A stretch of 64,000 nucleotides of DNA from Tridacna crocea (GCA_943736015.1 OX031058.1:19183001-19247000); one strand, 5' to 3'; counted from the stretch's first letter, positions 10,232 through 21,539 are shown. Translations and numbers: made by a program. The notes: a model not told the origin generated them from the letters alone.

Positions 10232-11573
10232 ACACAGGGTCTTAGATGCTTTATTTAGTATGCAGTGTTTGCAAATGGTTTTTAACCTATACAGAACCAA
10301 ATTAATCCAAAAGACATTTGTGTTTAGAAATATGACCAAATATTTGCAGTATCAAAGTTGCTTTTGACAAAATTACTGCAGCAAAGCAGCCAGTGTATAT
10401 GAAAGATCAGACAGCATAGCATGTCTTGTGATTTTATGTGTGATCTTGATCTACACTGACTTCAGAGGCAAATAAAGATTTGAAAGATACTTACAGGGGT
10501 AGTAAAAACTCTGCTAATGTTTCCCCTGGAAATGAATATGGGCCCTCCACTGGGTCCCACCTTTTCTATTTGCCCTGCTTAACTACAAAAATTTAGATGT
10601 GTCAGATTAACAGCATTATGGTTTCCCAGTATTTTTAATATTTCCACAAGGTTCCCAAAAGCACGTTTTGTTGTTAAAAATCTGAAAGGTATAGTATTAA
10701 TTTTTTTCAGCAATGCAGGACCACTGTGGCTAACTTTTTGTTAAGACTTTGTGCTGTTTATTATGTTTGTTAAGTTTCTATGTATAAATTAGAGTGTTCA
10801 AGATACATAGGCAATAAACATTGTACATATCATAATTCATAGCCTTAACTATGTTTATATACTTCTTTGGAACCATTTAGAGCCAGATTGTAACCTCTAT
10901 ACCAAACTGACATATGAAGAAGAATGATTTCAAAATCCTTCATCCTCAGGACCAATGAAACAAAAGATGGTTTGGTAAAGGGTTATACAATTTTTGAAAA
11001 AAAGTAATCGCCTCAATAAGTACTAGAACTAACCACCTTAAAATTTCAAGTCCTGTCGCGAAGCATTTCCTCCCACATCTGAAGCTCGTATGTAGTTTTC
11101 TTAGTGCGTAGCTATCTTTCCTTGAAGAAAAGCTGATAACAGTAAGTGGCTTCATCTTTGACTTGACAGCAACTAAAGCAATTATTTTCATACACATAAT
11201 TATTATGAACTTTCAATATCAGTGCACAAAACTTTTTTTTGCACTATGTGAGAAGAATTTAAAATATCTTCGTATCATCTAAAATCGTGATACATTGAAG
11301 TTCGCAACCATTTTGTTTTTAAGTCATGTGATTTTTTTCTCGAAATTGAGGCTGATGAAGTCATACCATTCGTTGATTTTGAAACCATCTGCAAAAATCG
11401 CAGGAAATGAGGTTTAATTAGGCAAATCTGCTACCCAGAAAATCTTATGTTCAAAAAAGATAATTTCATTAGCGCAAAAACCTTGGCCCATAAAACCACA
11501 GACTCGCATTTGAAATTATCCACAACGTTGTGCGGTTAATGTACGTCGCGTTACCATGTTTCTATTGGAGATA
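10232..11573. other. Low-copy AT-rich stretch
   Basis: No supported gene. A hairpin-like relic with 'gatcttgatctacactgac' sits near 10445, and a decayed MITE end ('ataccaaactgacatatg' to 'tggtttggtaaagggttata') lies at about 10895-10986. The rest is unassigned. Confidence 0.45.
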
Positions 11574-11582
11574 AACCCTATC

Positions 11583-11841
11583 CATCCTCGGATACCCCGG
11601 GGTCTCCCTATTTGCTACGCTACATCGACCCCTGGGACAATTAATTGAATTTCCCTCGCTTTACCTCTGGCCGAATGCTGGCTTTTCATTGGTTCCATCA
11701 TCATTTTGTGATGGGCGAGTGGACTGTACGCTATGACGTTTCGTATCGATTTTCGGCGGCTGATTCAAAGTTTTATTAGTCAATTGTCCCAGGGGTCGAT
11801 GTAGCGTAGCAAATAGGGAGACCCCGGGGTATCCGAGGATG
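11583..11841. mobile_element. 259-bp Mutator-like MITE, copy 1
   Basis: Terminal inverted repeats of about 60 bp start CATCCTCGGATACCCCGGGG and end at 'tgggacaatt'. The flanks are a perfect 9-bp target duplication, AACCCTATC, at 11574-11582 and 11842-11850. A 9-bp duplication with long inverted ends is the hallmark of Mutator-like elements. The target is the left end of a palindromic MITE, so this insertion is the younger of the two. No coding capacity. Confidence 0.88.
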
Positions 11842-12067
11842 AACCCTATCCCAAACAACAAGTTTTAGACTCTTCCAAACTGAAAGGGTTTGCAGACGAC
11901 AATTTCAAACTCGATGAAAGTGGTAGAAAGTTCTCCAAATGGGAGGAAAACACTGTGGGAAAAGGAGAAATTGCTCGTTACGAGCAATTTCTCCTTTTCC
12001 TACAGTGTTTTCAAAAGACTTGTACTGCAGACATGTAAAAACCAGGGTTTGTTTGGGAAAGGGTTAA
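11842..12067 (+). mobile_element. TTAA palindromic MITE, subfamily B, interrupted at its left end
   Basis: Continues from the Mutator-like insertion ('aaccctatcccaaacaac') to TTAA 12064-12067. The core AATTGCTCGTTACGAGCAATT is perfect. The original left end is split and lies at about 11571-11582, where the expected TTAA reads ATAA. Confidence 0.85.
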
Positions 12068-12473
12068 GGTCAGTCTTTGAAATACATGGACTGTTAAAAT
12101 ACAGTTTTTAAACTACTGGTTTAATCTGACTTCGCGAATGTACCAGCATGACAAAATGGCTGCCTTGTCGGCTTTGTCATGCTTAATGACATAATTTTGT
12201 GAATAATTGAAATAAATCGGATACGTCTTGTGTACTTGAAGGACAATAATTGAATAACACATACAGCCGAGTGGAATTTCATTTTTACCCCTGAAACTTA
12301 ACTAAATAAACACTGCTTATTAGTTTGTTGAGGGTTTCCAGGAGTCATTCTAGAAAAATGGTTGAAGAATTTAAAGCAACATACATGTGTACCCAGAGTA
12401 TTTGCTTCAGTGTTAACAGTGTGTGTAAGCGGATTTCCTATAAAGTCTGATGAAAAAGGTGTTGTTGTTTTTT
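12068..12473. other. Unassigned stretch
   Basis: AT-rich, with no gene, RNA or repeat signature that I can support. Confidence 0.5.
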
Positions 12474-13180
12474 TAGCTCACTAGCCGAAGGCCAGCGGGC
12501 TTATGTCATGGCCCGGTGTCCGTTGTGCGTCCTTCGGTCCGTGCACGTGTGCGTTAACTTTTATTTCAAACACCTTCTTCTCTGAAACTACTCTTCCAAT
12601 TTTGATGAAACTTCACAGAAAATAATCCTGTTATGGTCCTCTATAGAATTCCTTGAAAGAATTTGATTCCTTGAAAAACTCTGGTTGCCATGGCAATGAT
12701 ACTGAAAAATATTGAAAAACTTTGAAAATCTTCTTTTCTGAAACGTAAGACCTAGAGTTACCCAATTTTGCATGTAGCTTTATCTAGTGGACCTCTACCA
12801 AGTTCCTTCAAATAATAGCACTAGGATCAAAACTGGCCCTGCCCCTGGGTCACAAGTTTTATATGGGCTTACATATGGAAAACTTTAAAATTTCTCTGGT
12901 ACCTAGCCATAGGGCCTAGGGTTACCAAATTTGGCATGTATCTTTATCAAGTAGGTGTCTGCCAAGAACGCCCAAATTATAGCCGTGGGGTCAAATTTGG
13001 CCTGGCCCCGAGTTTTATATCTACAAGATTTATATGGGCTTATATAAGGAAAAATTCAAAAGTCTTCTATTACCTAGGGATTAGGCCTAGAGCTACCAAA
13101 TTTGGCATGTAGCTTTATCTAGTGGGTGTCTATAAAGAGTGCCTCCTCCACTTTCAATTTCACGTAAATTTGAGAATTCC
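12474..13180 (-). mobile_element. Modular tandem-repeat element, class III, incomplete
   Basis: Opens with TTAGCTCACTAGCCGAAGGC and 'ggtgtccgttgtgcgtcc', then shows three to four diverged units ('tttggcatgtagctttatctagtg', 'cctagagttaccaaattt'). No closing GGCC hairpin is seen, so the far end is lost. The segment around 12938-13008 is nearly identical to 23455-23525. Confidence 0.75.
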
Positions 13181-13513
13181 TTGGATCACAATAATCACTA
13201 GTATTTTATAAATGAATCCCATAATAAACGTCGTTCACGCTAGTTTGAGTCGGTGACAGATCAAATAAAGTAAATTCAGACACAAGTCCGTCTTTAACTT
13301 GTTCTTCGATGAACAATGACATTGTTAATTTATTTCGAAAATGTCACGTGATCGTTCATTGCTGCGTTTTCCTTTTGATAGGTCGCGACGATTTACCTAA
13401 CACGTTTGTTCAATTTTTTCAATTCATTTCGTTTCCTTTTGGTTCCTCCTCCATCTCTCTAATTGCTAAACAAAAGATTGAAAAAAAAATGCGCAAAATG
13501 AATGGATTTTACT
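13181..13513. other. Spacer between two modular elements
   Basis: No gene supported. The last about 45 bp ('gctaaacaaaagattg...gcgcaaaatgaatgga', 13464-13505) resembles 15293-15335, just beyond the next element. Confidence 0.4.
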
Positions 13514-15257
13514 TCACCTGAGCATGAAGTGCTCAAGGTGAGCTATTGTGATCGAACAATGTCCGTCGTCCGTCCGTCCGTTCACAATTACAAAAAAGTC
13601 TCCTCCTCTTAAACTAACAATCAGATTTCAATCAAACCTCACAGAAAGGATCGCTAGATGATGCACTTTCAAAATACTTCAAAGATTTGAATTCCATGAA
13701 GAACTCTGGTTGCCATGGCAACCGAGTGAAAAAACTTTAAAAATCTTCTTGTCCAAAACTGTAAGGGCTAGAGCTAACTGTAAGGGCTAGAGCTTTGATA
13801 TTTGGCATGTAGCATCATCTAATGGCCCTCTACCAAAACACTTCAAATCATGGCTCTTGTCTTGAAATTGGCCCTATGTTGTGGGTTCTCAAATTTTACA
13901 TAGAGATAAAGAAGGAAATCTTAGAAAATCTTCTCGTCTCAAACCGTAACGGCTAGAGCTCTCATATTTGGCATGTAGCATCATCTAGTGGTCCTCTACC
14001 AAAATACTTCAAATTATCGCCCTAGTGCGGAAATTGACCCTATGTTGTGGGGTCTCGGATTTCACAAAGAGATAAAGAAGGAAATCTTAGAAAATGTTCT
14101 TATCCCAAACCGTAAGGGCTAGAGCTTTCATATTTGGCATGCAGCATCATCTAGTGGCCCTCTACCAAAACACTTAAAATCATGGCCCTGCTGTGAAAAT
14201 TAAACCTATGTTGTTGGTCTTGGATTTCACATAGAGACAAGGAAGGAAATCTTTAAAAACCTTCTTGTCCAAATGGTAATGGCCAGAGCTTTCATATTTG
14301 GCATGTATCATCTAGTGGCTCTCTACCAAAATACTTCAAATTATTTCCCTAATGTAAAGAATTGGCCCTATGTTGTGGGTCTCGGATTTCACATAGCGAT
14401 AAAAAAGGAAATCTTTAAAAATCTCTTTGTCCCAAACGGTAATGGCCAGAGCTTTCATATTTGGCGTGTGGCATCATCTAGTGGCCCTCTACCAATATAC
14501 CTCAAATTATGGCCCTGGTGTTGAAAATGGCCCTATGTTGTGGGTTCTCGGATTTCTAGTAGCGATAAAGAATGAAATCTTAGAAAATCTTCTTCTCCCA
14601 AGCCATAAGGACTAGAGCTTTCATATTTGGTATGTAGCATCATCTAGTGGCCCTCTACCAAAAGACTTCAAATTATGGTCCTGGTGTGAAAGTTACCCCT
14701 ATGTTGTTGGTCTCAGATATCACATAGAGATAAAGAGGGAAATCTTTAAAAGTCTTCTTGTGAGCACTCTTGAGAGCACATTTCTTGCTAAGCTGAATTA
14801 AAAATTGGTCAGAATGTCTGTCTCAATAAAATCTCAAATGAGTCTGCATTGAATGCTTGTTCAGAATATACTTTGTCATCTCAAGTAAGAACTACTTCAA
14901 AATTAGTATGCATGTTTGTTGTGATATAACAGAGTACTGTGTTCAAGAACAATAACTCTACCTTGCATGGATTTTGGGTAATTCCACTTTGATCTTTATT
15001 TTGATAGTATTGTTTGCTTGTCCAGAGTGGAATTTTGAAGTCTCAAGTCAAATTGTTTGTTGCATTGCCAGCCCTTTGCAACTATTATACCTCCTGTACA
15101 ACTGGCGGTGGGATTGCATATCTTGCGACAATTTGCCACTGTTGTTTCATCATCATTAGCCCTTGAACCTCAATATTTGGTAATTATAGTCTTTGTTGTA
15201 GACCTTTGCTGCTTAGTACTCAGGTGAGCGATATAGGACCATCATGGTCAACTTGTA
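13514..15257 (-). mobile_element. Modular tandem-repeat element, class III (about 155-bp units)
   Basis: Opens CACCTGAGCATGAAGTGCTC with 'gtccgtcgtccgtccgtccg', contains about seven units built on 'agggctagagctttcatatt', 'ggcatgtagcatcatctagtg' and 'ccctatgttgtgggtctcgga', and then a short diverged class I-like stretch near 14765-14830. It closes with CTCAGGTGAGCGATATAGGA and 'ccatcatggtc'. Non-coding. Confidence 0.88.
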
Positions 15258-15499
15258 TAATTTCTGTTATGACGTCATCAATGTACTGAAAACAGCTAAA
15301 CAAACGATTAAAAAATGTGTAAAATCAATGGATTGACGGCATCAGATTACCGAAGATTTTGCTAATCGAGGATTTTGCTCTGAATACCGAGGATTCTTCC
15401 TGTACTTTTGACACTACTTATGCTGTATATTTCCAAACTCCATCAAAATAAATCTTTTTGAAAGCGGACACCAAGTGAAGGTCGATGTAACAAATTTAT

Positions 15500-15630
15500 A
15501 CCAAGCTGTCCTTTCTCTACGGTCTGGGGGTCATTTCTCTACGTAGAATAATGACCCAGGTCATTCCTCTACGTAGTCATTTTGTAGGGAAGGGTCATTT
15601 CTCTGCATTTCTCCGATAGCGTTCCATGGT
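15500..15630. repeat. Short direct-repeat cluster (GGTCATTYCTCTACG)
   Basis: The phrase 'ggtcatttctctacg' or a close variant occurs about four times ('gggggtcatttctctacgtag', 'aggtcattcctctacgtag', 'agggtcatttctctgcatttc'). Confidence 0.6.
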
Positions 15631-15812
15631 CATATTTGCTGGCCAAGGGTCACGGTCACTACCTTTCCCATTCACTGAATAGAGCACCGTACTTAATCGT
15701 TGATCAACGTTCTATCATTAAACCAACAGTATAAACTCAACGGACTCTCAACCTTGAAATAAATTAATATCCAAATTATTGCACTTTCAAAGTTGATCTT
15801 GCCAAGTGTGGA

Positions 15813-15931
15813 TTAACCTATTACCACACAATCCCTACTTTGACGCCCTTGAGAAAGAAGCCTTTTGAAAACACTGTAGGAAAAGGAGAAAATGCTCACT
15901 AGTCAGTAACCAGCATTTTCTTTGTTCATGC
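15813..15931 (-). mobile_element. Half palindromic MITE broken at the centre
   Basis: Starts at TTAA 15813-15816 with CCTATTACCACACAATCCC. At the core it becomes 'aatgctcactagtcagtaaccagcattttcttt', then leaves the family. Confidence 0.75.
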
Positions 15932-16044
15932 AAGAACGTACATTCAGCCTTAGAAAAATGTTGCTTTCGATCACTTGGGGAGAAAATGGTAAATAGCGTT
16001 ACTTTGTCAAAGCCATCTGAATATTTCCCGATTCGCTCAGTCTA

Positions 16045-17984
16045 CTACTTTAGACTAGCTTTAAATAAAAACCGCAGAAGGCGGGACATATCGGCCCCTT
16101 CGCTCTTTCCACAACATTTCAATACCTTTTTGGCAACGTTTTTCATATTCTCATCTGTCAGATTTCCGTCACGGAATAGCTTCTTTTTTGTTTTCTCTTG
16201 TTTTTCTGTATTTTCTGCTTTTGCGCTTTCCTCGGAACAGATCCAGTCGAGTTCACAGTGGTTTTCTTTGAAAAACTTTATCACATCTGCTTTGTCCTCC
16301 ATTTCATCCACGAGAGAAACCAGTGCACCTTCTATCTTTCCATCGCTGATCACCTTGCATTTTTTTGTTTTTCGCCATACAAATACATGTGTATCCGATT
16401 TCTCTAACAGCGTCACATCTTGTTCAATTTTTGTTTCATCAATATCTGGGTCAACACTTTTCCAAAAATGTAGTTCTTTACCTATGTTCTTAACAACATC
16501 ATGGTCAAAGAGAAAGTAATGTTCCAGATCTAGTATTTTGCAAACACCTTGGAATTTTCCTTTATTCATATGACCCTCTAACGATATAATGTGTAAGGAA
16601 AGCAAGAACTCCACGAATTTCTGCATGTCAAGCTCTGGTAGAAAATGATTTATCAGTTCTTTCGTAAATGATTCTTCTGTCTGCAAAATTGATTTGATGG
16701 CTGAGAGAAAAAGACGGTCACTTTCTCCTTCAACAAAAAATACTCGAGCAGCAAAAAGCAAAGTTGCATAGTCCTGATTAGACAACATTCTTTGAGTCTT
16801 TTGATTTTGTATATCATTTCCACAGACAACGTTAAATATTGGTTTACTTTCACTTTGGATGTTTTCCGATTTTCTTCGAAAAAAGTAAACACGCGGAATG
16901 TTCCATTCGGCTAAAAATGTAGGAATGTGGGTTGTTGAGATGATAATTTTATTCGTTATTGTTTGGAGGACAAGATCACGCATTCTTTCAATCATTTGAG
17001 GGTGCATGCCTCTTCCTACCTCTTCCACACAAACAGTTTTAAATTCGTCTACGGCTAGGAGAATGGAACAATTCATGGCTTCGAAATAACCTTCGGGAAC
17101 CTTTTCAAGAGAAAACGGTCTTTCTCTCTTTTTGTTCTCATATGCTACTAACTTTTTTTCGTTTTCCAAAAACTCAAAAACTATATTGCTGTTGTTTGTT
17201 ATTGTGCGGAAATACTGTTCGACCGTATTGTTTTCTTCCTTTGATCGCCTTGCACCTTCAGGTCCGTAGTACCATGAAATTATCTCGGTCCTTGCTCGAA
17301 GGTCCTCTTTTACCTTTCTTCTTTTACCTTCTCTATTGTCATGCGTTTTAAAGCTTTCGGTCCACTGGACAGTAGCTAACTTCGCACTGGATACGTTATT
17401 ACAACTTTAGAGTCTACATGTCTTAATAAATACTCCTCGCATTTTGTATTTTTTTTGTACTTGTGTTCGGTTCTAGTGAACATTTTGAGTTTCTCTTCGG
17501 ATACAATACATTTCAGGCTTTCAAAAAAGTCATCGCTTACAAAATTTTCAGCAAAGCAATGATTGATGAAACTACGCTTGCATTCATCGGGGAGTTCTCT
17601 CAAATCCAATTCTTCGTTGACTTCCCAGCTCCCACTTTCTTTCTTCACCAAGTCCACATAGAGCGTTTGTATGTCACCAGGTTTCTTTGAGCAAACAAAT
17701 TTGACAATAGAATTCCCCGTATAAATCCGGGCAATACCTGATGTAATCATCAGTGACTCATCTGAGAGATCAAACGTGCATATAACAAAGGTGTCATCAT
17801 GACTGTCATGACTGGACGAGATGCCCGGATTTTTGGAAGTGCTCATGCACCGGCGTATAGCTTCAAACATACAGCTTTTTCCTGACTCATTTTCACCAAT
17901 GAAAAAGTAGGGCCCTTTCTCAAACGACAACTTCTGTTCTTTATGGAAATGGACGAAATTCTTCACTCGGATCTGTCGAATCAT
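16045..17984 (-). CDS. OLD-family ATPase/TOPRIM nuclease-like protein, with one apparent frameshift
   Basis: Read on the minus strand from ATG 17984-17982 to the stop at 16047-16045, about 646 residues. The N-terminal part has an SMC/RecF-like start (IRQIRVKNFVHF) and Walker A GENESGKS (residues 30-37). Then come an atypical signature loop (about 294-311), Walker B VCVEEVGRGMHP (E321, E322), H-loop STTH (H353), TOPRIM FVEGESD (E419) and FDHD (D494, D496). Order, spacing and length fit OLD-family ATP-dependent nucleases (OLD, GajA); the EE pair followed by HP is usual there. The C-terminus is Lys/Glu-rich. Frame A (202 codons, 17984-17379) stops at TAG 17378-17376. The next frame is open from about 17403 through 16045, so a one-base deletion near 17382, a sequencing error or an unusual splice must join them. 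The sequence TTATTGCAG ends at 17995, just upstream of the ATG, and suggests a 5' UTR intron. DNA cleavage and immune roles are inferred from family, not shown. A decaying pseudogene is possible. Confidence 0.8.
17376..17405 (-). other. Frame switch inside the OLD-like gene
   Basis: The upstream frame ends in ...TYPVRS-stop; the downstream frame begins after a TAA at about 17409-17407 and reads ...SSAKLATVQWTES. The switch must therefore fall within about 30 bp. Adding one base beside 'gcgaag' (about 17382) would merge the frames. The A8 run at about 17458 cannot explain it, because the downstream frame is closed by that TAA after the run. Confidence 0.75.
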
Positions 17985-17994
17985 CTTTGTGGAT

Positions 17995-18015
17995 CTGCAA
18001 TAATAAAGAGCCTTT
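17995..18015 (-). promoter_or_regulatory. Candidate 3' splice site before the OLD-like ATG
   Basis: On the minus strand 'ggctctttattattgcag' is followed by 'atccacaaag' and then ATG. A pyrimidine-rich tract plus CAG is a good acceptor. It argues for the ATG at 17984 rather than the longer in-frame extension up to 18080. Confidence 0.5.
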
Positions 18016-18069
18016 ATAACCGGTTTTATTTTAGGTGTGCAAATAAAGGACATGGGCATGAAAATTAGT

Positions 18070-18208
18070 GTAAACGGCAACGAATTATTTCAAAGTAAAA
18101 GATTTCAGCATGACCACTTATGCAAACAGCAACACTTTATTTCAATATAAAGAACTTCAGCATTGTATATTGATGTAAACGGCAACAAACCATCTCAAAA
18201 TAAATAAT
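18070..18208. repeat. Tandem repeat, about 54-bp unit, 2.5 copies
   Basis: 'gtaaacggcaacgaattatttcaaa', 'gcaaacagcaacactttatttcaat' and 'gtaaacggcaacaaaccatctcaaa' recur at regular spacing, with 'agatttcagcat' and 'gaacttcagcat' between them. Confidence 0.7.
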
Positions 18209-18720
18209 GTTGCAATCCGTTTTGTTTGCCGACCCAGTTTCCTGTGACTGTTATTTTGGCCGGACAACTCGCTCAATTTTGCATGCATTTTCTACTAAAG
18301 CATTAAGTCTGGACTATTCACGGTCTACGAGCATTGAGTAAGGGATTGTTTACTAACCCTGCACTGTCTAACAGGCGTTGTCATCTCTTTATTAGATCGA
18401 TTTTCCATATTTTATGTCGGTCTCCGTATTGCATCTCTATGGCCATGTTCGTCTTGTGACCTTTCATGACCCGACAGAATGATGCACTATGGGATCGACC
18501 GTTGGTAATCTAAACAAAATTGTTTCGGACCGCGAAAAGTTTGAGGGCAAATAAGTTAGTTTCTCAAAGCATTCGAGAGACATTTAATTTACAATCAGAA
18601 AGTTTAGTCCTTTTGCTAAATAATCACATTAATTCGTTTTTTGTACCAGGATGTGTATTTGCGTAATTTTACTTCTTTCCAGACTGAATACACCACTCAT
18701 TCATTGCACAATTTTGTTTT

Positions 18721-18790
18721 CCCGACGTCGTCGGGAATATAACGAACGCTATTCCCGACGTTGCGGGAATTCTGTTTTCCCGACGTTCGT
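18721..18790. repeat. Short repeats of TTCCCGACGT
   Basis: Three occurrences ('ttcccgacgtcgtcggga', 'attcccgacgttgcggga', 'ttcccgacgttcgtgga'), of which two are locally palindromic. Confidence 0.6.
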
Positions 18791-18910
18791 GGAAAATCTT
18801 CTATTTTTCCAACGTTTTTCTGTGGGTGGAATTCCCGTAGTCTGGATTACCTGCCCCTACCACTCTTGAAGTACAGGGGGTGCCAGACTAGAATTCGTGG
18901 AAGGCTTACG

Positions 18911-18945
18911 CTATAAAAGCGGCGGTCTTCTCGGATTTTAGTGAC
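18911..18945 (+). promoter_or_regulatory. Possible TATA-box promoter
   Basis: CTATAAAAGCGGCGG at about 18910-18924 is a canonical TATA motif followed by GC-rich sequence. No open frame or exon could be assigned downstream, so it may belong to a repeat or a UTR-first gene. Weakly supported. Confidence 0.3.
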
Positions 18946-19727
18946 TTGACTCCGGGACTCGGTAGACAACACCTAACTTACATTTTTATTTGCGCTTATT
19001 TTTTAGTTCTTTTAGTTTACTGAACATCAATTTAAATTACTTATGCTTAGTTAATTATACTTGCAAAGGATTAGGGTTTAGTTTGGAAACATTTCGCACA
19101 CTTGAAAGCAGGCTACAGATTTTTTTTTATTTCAATTGATTTTTTTTAACGAGTTCGTTCATTTTTTCGAAAGTTAGTTTCTATATAGAAGCTATATGCT
19201 TAGATTTATTTAGTTTTGCTATCTGTTTTTCTGCAACTTTCATTGATCGGAAATAGGTTTTCGCCCCCCCCCCCCCCTTTTTCTTTTACGTTTTGTTTCG
19301 AACCTATTTTTCAAAGTTACAGAACTTTGTGAATTATAGCTCTAAAGTTTTTGTTAGAATTGATCCTTGCTCACATTTGACAGGCAATTAAACTGCCATT
19401 GCTCTAAATAAATAATATATCTGTTTGCATATAGATTGGCGTGCTCCATGATACTTTAACAATATATTTATCTTGTCAAAATGTATTAGTCACTATCATT
19501 ATATTTTTACACTGTTTTGAATAAAAGACAATTGATTGCACATTTACTCTTTACCCCACTTTATTAGTTGCATTCATTGTAATAACTAGTCTTTGCACTC
19601 ATAAATCCACTTGCACGCCTATCTATTTAAAAGTTAAAGAAAATTAATGCATATCAAACTATGCTGACTTCAGCACAAATATTAATGGAAACGTTGACAA
19701 CTATGTTAAAATAACTGACTTGAGCAC
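18946..19727. other. AT-rich stretch with poly-C tract
   Basis: A run of C lies at 19264-19278. Nothing else recognisable. Confidence 0.5.
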
Positions 19728-19905
19728 ATTATCTCCCGCTAGATGGCATGGCCACAAATACACATCTAAGATGGGCATTCTGTGTACAAAGGTGGACTCA
19801 TTTTTTCAAAACAACCTTTACTTTGAATTTCAAAATAAAATAAACGTTTGCTCGGTAAAACGCCACCTGGTGCGGTTTATACAGTTATAATCAGCTAGCA
19901 GGTAA
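19728..19905 (+). repeat. Dispersed repeat family D, diverged copy
   Basis: 'cattatctcccgctagatggcat', 'actttgaatttcaaaataaaataaacg' and 'taaaacgccacctggtgcg' match the copies at 43199-43520 and 45868-46130 in the same order. Confidence 0.7.
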
Positions 19906-20460
19906 CATATACACCATCTTCGCGAGCCAAGGTTACGATCACCACGTGGATCTTACCTTGGCTGATTTAGCCCGATTTCGAGATTCCTGCGATGCTCCCT
20001 CTACTGGATACTGGTTATTACCCCCTCCCCTTTACATCATATTTCTAAAGGCCAATGAAATGTTTTACAAACCGCTTACGAATACACATGAAGCGATAAG
20101 CAGACATCCACGTTGGTGTTCATGTTTACCTTATATTCTAAAGGTAGCGACCTTGTTCTATTTTTATCGAAGATGAAATGCTACGAGCGATTTCATTCGT
20201 TGCAGCAGCTAGAGCTGGCTGCATCCAATGAAAAAGCGTATCGGGGGAATGTAAAAATCAAGCTTGATCCGCCAAGGGTAGAGTAACTTAGTGAATCGTC
20301 AGTCTTGGCTTGCGAAGATGCATATACACCGGCCATTCATCAAACAGTCTCTACAGGCTTGGGTTTAGCTTCGATATCAGCCCTACTTTTCCCAAGTATC
20401 GGGGAATAGGTGATGCGTCATATACATGTATTTAATATTGATATTCTTCTTTTAAGCGAC
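19906..20460. other. Low-copy stretch downstream of repeat D
   Basis: A 76-codon frame at 19946-20176 has no recognisable motif or splice context. Phrases near 20365-20412 ('gatatcag', 'tatcggggaataggtgatgcgtcatat') resemble the tail of repeat D at 43480-43515, so the D copy may extend to about 20420 in diverged form. Confidence 0.4.
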
Positions 20461-20654
20461 ACAGAGAGGGAAGCTTTTGGAAAACATGGATGGAAAAGGG
20501 GAAAATGCTGGTAACTAGCATTTTCACCTTTTCTTAAAGTTTTTTTTAACCCTTCCCAAAACAAATTTAATTTTTTTAGTCACATTTATTTTGTCGTCTG
20601 CAAATGCTTTCGATTAGGGTAAGTCTGGAATATTTTCCTATGGTAGAGATTTAA
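20461..20654 (-). mobile_element. Palindromic MITE, left end lost
   Basis: Recognisable from 'gggaagcttttggaaaacat' through the core AATGCTGGTAACTAGCATT to 'gtcgtctgcaaatgctttcg' and 'ggtagagatttaac'. Confidence 0.75.
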
Positions 20655-21539
20655 CTAGATCGGCATACAAATGAGCAGCAACCAACAGGGATTTGCATTA
20701 GAACGAATTATTTCACACTGAAAATAGCGTATGCTTGTGTCATTTTACTTATGTAGATTTTTCGCACGCCACAGCCAAGTCAACAATGAAATTGCAAACT
20801 AAGATAAGTACAAAAAAAAAATGGAAATTGATATGCATTCACAGTTTTAAGTAACATTTTCTCCTTTCTAACAAGTTTTTGGCAACGGGTGAAACCCGCT
20901 GTCATAGTTCCCAGGTATGAGTTACTGATTTTCAACGCTTACGATATTTATCTAGGTCGAGAATTCTTGCATCCGTTAGCTTTTTCCTGGATACGCGAGG
21001 TAAACAAAACTTGATTCCTACACTTGACTAAATAGTTCCTCCGTGAATACACAAACGATCATGTATAAATACCCGCTACTTGCACAGACGACACCCTTCA
21101 AAACTGCCTTACACCTTAAGAGTTCATCCGTAATGTAGAATAGAAATGGAAAGAGAGCGTCGGTATATCTACATAGACCGAAAAAGTGCAAAAGAAAATA
21201 TTTTCAGAGCAAACGTTTTTCTTAGTCGCCCCGGAGAAGCGCTCTACTAAATTTTTGATAGTTTTTCGAGTTAGGACATGGACAATTGGAATTTCTTTTT
21301 TATATGGGTGTTAAGGTTAACAAGGAATCTCTCTACTTCGCCTTTTAAAACTGGCTTTTTAATTCATTCTTAAACTACGAAGTACATGTATATACAATCC
21401 GATACTACTTTTGCTCTGTTAATACTTATAACATAAAAAAAATCCGCCAAAGTATTACTTTTATTTTCGCTATTCGCGAGAAATGGACTCATTCAAATAA
21501 ATGCCTTGTTTCCATTGGTCAAGGTTGTACAGGTTTCCA
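20655..21539. other. Low-copy stretch
   Basis: No supported gene or repeat family apart from a trace of 'aacccgctgtcatag', which also occurs near 23867. Confidence 0.45.

Noticed and set aside
15986-16519. 177-codon plus-strand frame
   Set aside because: It is the shadow of the OLD-like gene on the opposite strand, which has clear catalytic motifs.
17450-17470. A8 run in the OLD-like gene as the cause of the frame switch
   Set aside because: The downstream frame is closed by a TAA at about 17409-17407 after this run, so the switch must lie later.
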